Source: an uncultured Emergencia sp.
GTDB taxonomy: Bacteria > Bacillota > Clostridia > Peptostreptococcales > Anaerovoracaceae
NCBI GenBank assembly: GCA_902476665.1
Contig: CABSEO010000039.1
Span: 1-9,996 of the forward strand
Length of the DNA stretch: 9,996 nt
Reading direction: 5' to 3'
Within the stretch, counting starts at the first letter, position 1, and every line of letters starts with the position of its first letter. The position numbers and the translations under genes were made by a program. The notes below the pieces were generated by a model. The model saw only the letters and a list, made by a program, of their open reading frames with translations, had not been told where the DNA came from and ran no database searches. Of the stretch, positions 6,355-9,996 are shown piece by piece.

Positions 6355-7079
6355 TGCTCCTCACCTGCTTTCCTTTCTTCACATTGATGAATCAGCTCAG
6401 GTTTCCCCTCCAGATAATCCAGAGAAACCAGTTTATACTCTATGCCGTTAAGCCGGCCTTTTATTCCATTTTTAAATGCATCCTTACCATGAAGATGTCC
6501 ATAAACACAGGTCTTCACGCCGTATTCTTCCATCAGAGCCGTAAATCCGGATCCCTGCATTTTATCGTTAGTCGGCGGATAGTGCAGCGCCGCGATCAAA
6601 GTCTTTGCTCCGCTCTTTCTTCCTTCCTCCAGTGACAGACGAAGACGCAAAAGTTCTCGATTGTAAATTTTTCTGTCGTGTTCGTCAAATCCATCTGTTC
6701 CCGGACAAATCCATCCTCTGCTGCCGCAGACTGCAGTATCTCCCGCCAGACAGGATTTGTTCTGCAGAAATGTAATGTCGTCAAAAAGCCGGTTCAGCTT
6801 CGTGACAGTCGTCCACCACAGATCGTGATTTCCCTTGGTAATAATCTTCTTTCCCGGAAGCTCGTGAATCCATGTCAGATCAGCCATTGCCTCATCCTGA
6901 CGAAGTCCCCAGGAAATATCCCCGGGCAGAATCACAACATCATCAGCAGTCACCAGCCTTCTCCAGTTTTCTTCTACCCGCTCATAGTGTCGTTCCCATC
7001 TGGCTCCAAAAATATCCATAGGTTTTTCGATTCGGGGATCGAAGGATAGATGTAAATCTCCGATTGCAAATATCTTCAA
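6351..7079 (-). CDS. Calcineurin-like metallophosphoesterase
   Basis: Predicted 242-residue cytoplasmic phosphoesterase with a two-metal site. Motifs in order: GDLHL (7-11, ligands D8 and H10), PGDISWG (52-58, D54), KGNHDLWW (82-89, N84, H85), AALHYPPT (163-170, H166) and GHLHG (194-198, H195, H197). The set is complete. The substrate is unknown; proteins of this type are annotated only at family level in Firmicutes. The start codon is TTG at 7079-7077, 2 nt after the rmuC stop, supported by GAGGAG (7093-7088) at 8-nt spacing. No ATG near the N-terminus would keep the essential GDLH motif. The stop overlaps the deoB ATG. Its place in a nucleoside-catabolism transcript hints at a phosphorylated sugar or nucleotide substrate, but this is inference only. 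Confidence 0.9.
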   Translation of the reverse strand: MKIFAIGDLHLSFDPRIEKPMDIFGARWERHYERVEENWRRLVTADDVVILPGDISWGLRQDEAMADLTWIHELPGKKIITKGNHDLWWTTVTKLNRLFDDITFLQNKSCLAGDTAVCGSRGWICPGTDGFDEHDRKIYNRELLRLRLSLEEGRKSGAKTLIAALHYPPTNDKMQGSGFTALMEEYGVKTCVYGHLHGKDAFKNGIKGRLNGIEYKLVSLDYLEGKPELIHQCEERKAGEEQ

Positions 7080-7081
7080 GC

Positions 7082-8299
7082 TTATTTCTCCTCTAAATCC
7101 AGTAATACTGTGGTCTCTTCATCGCTCAGCGCCGATACATCCCTCAGGCGCCTTCTGATCATACGGGAACGGGTTCCTATGAGTTTATCCAGATCATCAT
7201 TGGCCTGATTGATTTTCTTCTGAGCTGCTGACAGTACATCCTCAAATTTTTCAAACTCTGTCTTCACTGCGCCCAGAATATCCCAGACCTGCCCTGAACG
7301 CTTTTGTATAGCCAGCGTCTTAAAGCCCATCTGGAGACTGTTAAGCAGGGCCGCCATAGTCGTTGGACCTGCAATATTGACTTTATATTCCCGCTGCAGA
7401 ACTTCTACAAGACCGCGGCGAACCACCTCCGCATAAAGTCCTTCAAAAGGAAGAAACATAATGCCGAAATCGGTGGTATAAGGCGGCTCAATGTACTTGT
7501 TTCTGATATCTCTGGCTTCAGATTTGATTACCTTTTCCAGATTCTTGCCGGCAGCTTCAATGGCTGCTGAATCGGCATTCTCATACGCATCAGTCAGCCT
7601 GACATAGGCATCTGCAGGAAATTTTGCATCGATGGGGAGATATACCGTTGCCTCATCTTCTCCCGGAAGTCTGACGGCATATTCCACCCGTTCATTTCCT
7701 GAGGATTTTGTAACCACATTTTCGTCGTACTGATCAGGTGATAAGATCTGCTCCAAAATAGCACCTAACTGAATTTCTCCTAAAATCCCGCGGGTTTTTA
7801 CATTGGCCAGAACTTTTTTCAGATCTCCCACTCCGGCTGCCAGTGTCTGCATTTCTCCAAGTCCTCGATATACCTGTTCCAGCCGTTCACTGACCAGCTT
7901 AAAAGACTGTCCGATCCGATCTTCCAATGTCTTCTGCAGCTTTTCATCAACAGTAGCCCGCATGGCCTCAAGCTGTCTCCTGTTGTCAGAATTCAGTTCT
8001 GACAGCTTTTCTGACATGGTCATTCGAATCTGTTCCAGCTTCTGCTCATTTTCCACAGCCATCTGGCTGAATCTGCGATTCAGCTCAGCAAGGCGCAAAT
8101 CCTGCATCTTTGCTGATTCACTCTGGCCCGTGCTAAGCATCTCTCCAAAGGTCCTGAAAGCCTCATTTATGTACTTTACCGTTTCCACCCGAGATTCCTT
8201 AATCTCTTTCTGCACTGCAGAAAGCTTTCCATACACCAGCAGCAGAAAAACCAGTATCAAAACACACAGGGTCAGTAAAGCAATCTCTAACGTCTCCAC
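7082..8299 (-). CDS. rmuC: DNA recombination protein RmuC
   Basis: RmuC family protein, 405 residues, membrane-anchored, linked in Escherichia coli to limiting inversion at short inverted repeats. One N-terminal membrane segment (about 5-24, LTLCVLILVFLLLVYG) is followed by a long coiled coil (about 28-150, rich in E, K, Q and R) and the conserved RmuC domain (about 150-385). That domain includes KTRGILGEIQLGAILEQIL, YLPIDAKFPADAY, DFGIMFLPFEGLYAEV and NIAGPTTMAALLNSLQMG, which form the nuclease-like core of the family. The start is GTG at 8299-8297 with GAGAGG only about 4 nt upstream, a short spacing, and an extended -10 promoter lies at 8358-8366. It is first in the operon with the metallophosphoesterase, deoB and pdp. 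The family assignment is secure; the biochemical role is not settled. Confidence 0.93.
   Translation of the reverse strand: METLEIALLTLCVLILVFLLLVYGKLSAVQKEIKESRVETVKYINEAFRTFGEMLSTGQSESAKMQDLRLAELNRRFSQMAVENEQKLEQIRMTMSEKLSELNSDNRRQLEAMRATVDEKLQKTLEDRIGQSFKLVSERLEQVYRGLGEMQTLAAGVGDLKKVLANVKTRGILGEIQLGAILEQILSPDQYDENVVTKSSGNERVEYAVRLPGEDEATVYLPIDAKFPADAYVRLTDAYENADSAAIEAAGKNLEKVIKSEARDIRNKYIEPPYTTDFGIMFLPFEGLYAEVVRRGLVEVLQREYKVNIAGPTTMAALLNSLQMGFKTLAIQKRSGQVWDILGAVKTEFEKFEDVLSAAQKKINQANDDLDKLIGTRSRMIRRRLRDVSALSDEETTVLLDLEEK
7088..7093 (-). promoter_or_regulatory. Ribosome binding site fixing a TTG start
   Basis: GAGGAG lies inside the last codons of rmuC, 8 nt before the TTG at 7079-7077. 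It supports TTG initiation of the metallophosphoesterase and means its translation likely follows ribosomes finishing rmuC. Confidence 0.7.
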
Positions 8300-8357
8300 A
8301 ATTCCTCTCTCTTTCTCTTCAGAATCTCATGAATGTCTTTTTTACACATACACTTAT

Positions 8358-8366
8358 AGTATACCA
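8358..8366 (-). promoter_or_regulatory. Extended -10 promoter of the rmuC-deoB-pdp operon
   Basis: On the minus strand TGGTATACT (8366-8358) is an extended -10 element, with a weak TTTTTA at 17-nt spacing as -35. Transcription would start near 8351, about 52 nt before the rmuC GTG. It is the only promoter seen for the four-gene unit, and the divergent FeoB-like gene begins about 30 nt away. Confidence 0.55.
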
Positions 8367-8392
8367 TTTTTTGAAAGGATTAAAAAGCACAA

Positions 8393-9303
8393 ATGAACAA
8401 TCTCTTGTCTCTTTTCCAGTGTATTTTGTTTGGCGAATTCGGACTGTTCACACTGACTCCCAGATATCTGTTTCTCGTTCTTTTTCCCGTTCTAATCCTG
8501 CTGGGCTTTCTGAGAAGACTTCTGCCGGTTCTTCCTTTTATCAGGCAGGCAGGGCCTCGCACAAATCAGTTATTTTACAGCATTGCAGGACTTGGATGCA
8601 CCACTGTGGCACTGGCTTCCCTGACCTCTGTGCACAATCAGCGTGCAAAAAGACGTATGGCACTGATTCTGACACTGCTGATTCCCTGCTCAGCGCAGCT
8701 TTTGCCGCCATGGTATCCCTGCCTGTTTTTCTTGTGTTTCTGCTGTTCTTTTTTGTCTTTTCCTTTTTACTCTACCAGGCTGTAAGCCTGTTCTATCCTT
8801 TCACGGACCGCCAGATTCTACCCTGCACCGAAAAATCATCTTTCCATCCGGGAGCTGCTGTTATTTCTTCTGTAAAAGAAGCATTCCGGTCCATCTGTGA
8901 AACTGCACCTGCTTTTTGTGCCGGCAGCGTTTTCATCAGTGCTGCAGCTTTCTGCGGTCTGTTTCACAAGCTGATCGTTGTATTAGGTCCACTGCTGAAC
9001 TCTTTTTTCAGACTTCCGGAAGAAGCCGCTGAACTTCTCATTCTCAATCTCCTGAAACGGGATTTTGGTGCGGCATCTCTGCTGTCCTTTACCAGACAGG
9101 GAGTATTTGACGGAGCACAGCTCATCATCGTTGTTCTGATGATGGTTTTTTCTGCTCCCTGCTTTAATTCGTCCATATTGCTGATAAAACAGCAAAAACT
9201 TCCCGCCGCCTGTCTCATCTGGCTGGGAAGTTTTCTGCTATCTTTACTGGTTGGTAAAATTGTCAGCGAAATATTCTTTATATGCCTGTTCCAGTTTTTC
9301 TAA
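8393..9303 (+). pseudogene. FeoB-like membrane protein lacking the GTPase domain, frameshifted
   Basis: Resembles the membrane (Gate/nucleoside-recognition) part of the ferrous iron transporter FeoB. Residues 1-103, in the frame of the ATG at 8393, hold membrane segments and the FeoB-like motifs IAGLGCTTVAL and RMALILTLLIPCSAQL. That frame then turns unlike the family and stops at 8785. The FeoB-like continuation (membrane segment after CSAQ, LLILNLLKRDFGAA, LIIVVLMMVFSAPC) is in the -1 frame and runs to the stop at 9303. One extra T in the T4 run at 8700-8703 would restore a 303-residue protein. No GTPase domain precedes it: an in-frame stop lies at 8381-8383, just before the ATG. The ribosome binding site AAGGAT is rather far (12 nt). 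Explanations are a recent inactivating deletion, a homopolymer read error, or, less likely, programmed frameshifting. Transport activity is unproven. Confidence 0.65.
9191..9239 (-). terminator. Intrinsic terminator of the metY-hypothetical unit, inside the FeoB-like gene
   Basis: AAAACTTCCC (9195-9204) and GGGAAGTTTT (9225-9234) form a 10-bp stem, extended inward by GCC/GGC (9205-9207 and 9221-9223) and outward by AGCA/TGCT across a 1-nt bulge. On the minus strand it starts 4 nt after the stop of the 153-residue gene and ends in TTTTT. The same DNA codes for the C-terminal part of the FeoB-like protein on the plus strand, where the hairpin could also act. Confidence 0.75.
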
Positions 9304-9705
9304 CTCTTTCACTGTTCCGTCCAGAATCCCCTGCAGTCTGTTGGCACATTCTGCGTATTCCTGCAGAGTCACTCCGTTTTTTCGGTACTGCTTTTTATCG
9401 GAAAGGTCATAAAATCTGGCATTTTCCTCACACAGCAGTATAAAAGAGATGACATTTCTGGAAAACAGCTCTGCAATATGTTTTTCCTCATCACTTTCAG
9501 CAAGATTCTGAAGCTGTTTTCGATTCAGTGCTTCTCCGTCTTTTGCCAGTTTCATAAACTGCTGTATGTACGGACTGTAGTCCTGCTTCTTAAAAAGACC
9601 CGGCTTTCTTGCAAGTCTGGTCGCATCCATAGTCGCAGCGCGGTAACCTGCCGTAATCTGATAATACTCCTCCATCTGCTGTTGCAGAGCTTCTCTGTAA
9701 ATCAT
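9244..9705 (-). CDS. Hypothetical protein, 153 residues, helical
   Basis: I do not recognise this protein. It looks soluble and mostly alpha-helical, rich in Glu, Gln, Lys and Tyr, with no signal peptide or membrane segment. The most hydrophobic stretch is VISFILLCEE (85-94), and the last third (about 114-146) has heptad-like spacing of Leu and Ala. There are two Cys (C92, C120) and no obvious metal or nucleotide motif. ATG at 9705 has AGAGGA 5 nt upstream, and the gene follows metY by 12 nt, so the two are very probably co-transcribed. A terminator follows directly. Its last 60 nt overlap, tail to tail, the 3' end of the FeoB-like gene. The strong ribosome binding site, tight spacing and terminator support a real gene despite the lack of a family. 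Confidence 0.7.
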   Translation of the reverse strand: MIYREALQQQMEEYYQITAGYRAATMDATRLARKPGLFKKQDYSPYIQQFMKLAKDGEALNRKQLQNLAESDEEKHIAELFSRNVISFILLCEENARFYDLSDKKQYRKNGVTLQEYAECANRLQGILDGTVKELEKLEQAYKEYFADNFTNQ

Positions 9706-9717
9706 AGCTTTCCTCTA

Positions 9718-9996
9718 TTATTTCAAGCTGTTCAATGCCTGATCAAAGTCAGCAATAATATCTTCAATATCTTCACATCCAACGGATACACGAATCAGTT
9801 CCGGTTTAATACCGCCTGCCAGCTGATCCTCTTCGCTGAGCTGTCTGTGTGTGGTAGATGCAGGATGCAGAACGCTGGTTCTGATGTCTCCCACATGCAC
9901 TACAATGCTGGCCAGCTTCAGATTCTTCAGGAACTCCTCACCGCCTGCTTTTCCGCCTTTTGCACCGAAGGCCAATACTCCGCTGGCTCCCTTCGG
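9718..9996 (-). CDS. metY: O-acetylhomoserine sulfhydrylase (aminocarboxypropyltransferase), C-terminal end
   Basis: PLP-dependent Cys/Met-metabolism enzyme that makes homocysteine from O-acetylhomoserine and sulfide (or methionine from methanethiol). Only the last 92 residues are in the window, and the 5' part lies beyond position 9996. Typical family elements are visible: PKGASGVLAFG, the VGDIRTSVLHPASTTH segment whose STTH is characteristic of the family, and the ending IRVSVGCEDIEDIIADFDQAL, which closes most members. SVLHPASTTHRQL favours the O-acetylhomoserine type over cystathionine gamma-synthase. The PLP lysine is not in view. The stop is at 9720-9718, 12 nt before the next gene on the same strand. 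Confidence 0.9.
   Translation of the reverse strand, partial: PKGASGVLAFGAKGGKAGGEEFLKNLKLASIVVHVGDIRTSVLHPASTTHRQLSEEDQLAGGIKPELIRVSVGCEDIEDIIADFDQALNSLK

Noticed and set aside
8329..8700. Upstream part of the longer plus-strand frame beginning at 8329
   Set aside because: Before about 8690 this frame is not FeoB-like; the family motifs there are in the frame of the ATG at 8393.

Overview
The window looks like an ordinary chromosomal stretch from a Gram-positive anaerobe of the class Clostridia, most likely the family Lachnospiraceae. This is inferred from the protein types (TypA, phosphopentomutase and pyrimidine-nucleoside phosphorylase of Firmicutes type, a clostridial amidase), strong AGGAGG-type ribosome binding sites, moderate GC with AT-rich spacers, and short intergenic gaps. 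No tRNA, rRNA, CRISPR array or complete mobile element is visible.

Layout, left to right. (1) The 5' part of typA on the minus strand (1-716, cut by the window edge), with a good sigma-A promoter at 761-789 and a possible second one at 893-901. (2) On the plus strand, a short amidase_3-type cell wall amidase (1000-1548) whose upstream region matches a sporulation sigma-K/sigma-E type promoter. (3) On the minus strand, a class I SAM-dependent methyltransferase (1678-2856) with its own promoter, and upstream of it a small stand-alone serine recombinase (2986-3576). (4) A 301-nt spacer (3577-3877) with a perfect palindrome, several small hairpins and a branched transcription terminator. (5) A tightly coupled minus-strand operon, rmuC - metallophosphoesterase - deoB - pdp (8299 down to 3878): a 2-nt gap, then two ATGA overlaps, GTG and TTG starts on the first two genes, one promoter at 8358-8366 and one terminator at 3806-3862. 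(6) On the plus strand, a FeoB-like membrane protein without a GTPase domain, broken by a frameshift near 8700 (8393-9303). (7) On the minus strand, the 3' end of an O-acetylhomoserine sulfhydrylase gene followed 12 nt later by an unrecognised 153-residue gene. The hairpin terminator of this last unit lies inside the 3' end of the FeoB-like gene.

How the genes work together: Pdp splits pyrimidine (deoxy)nucleosides into base and (deoxy)ribose-1-phosphate, and DeoB converts the sugar to the 5-phosphate, so this pair is a nucleoside salvage/catabolism module. RmuC and the metallophosphoesterase sit upstream in the same transcript without an obvious pathway link. The other genes are independent units.

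I see no clear new multi-gene system. The points most worth checking are the frameshifted FeoB-like gene with a foreign terminator inside it, the amidase with a substituted first metal ligand and a sporulation-like promoter, the lone recombinase with its structured upstream spacer, and the branched terminator.
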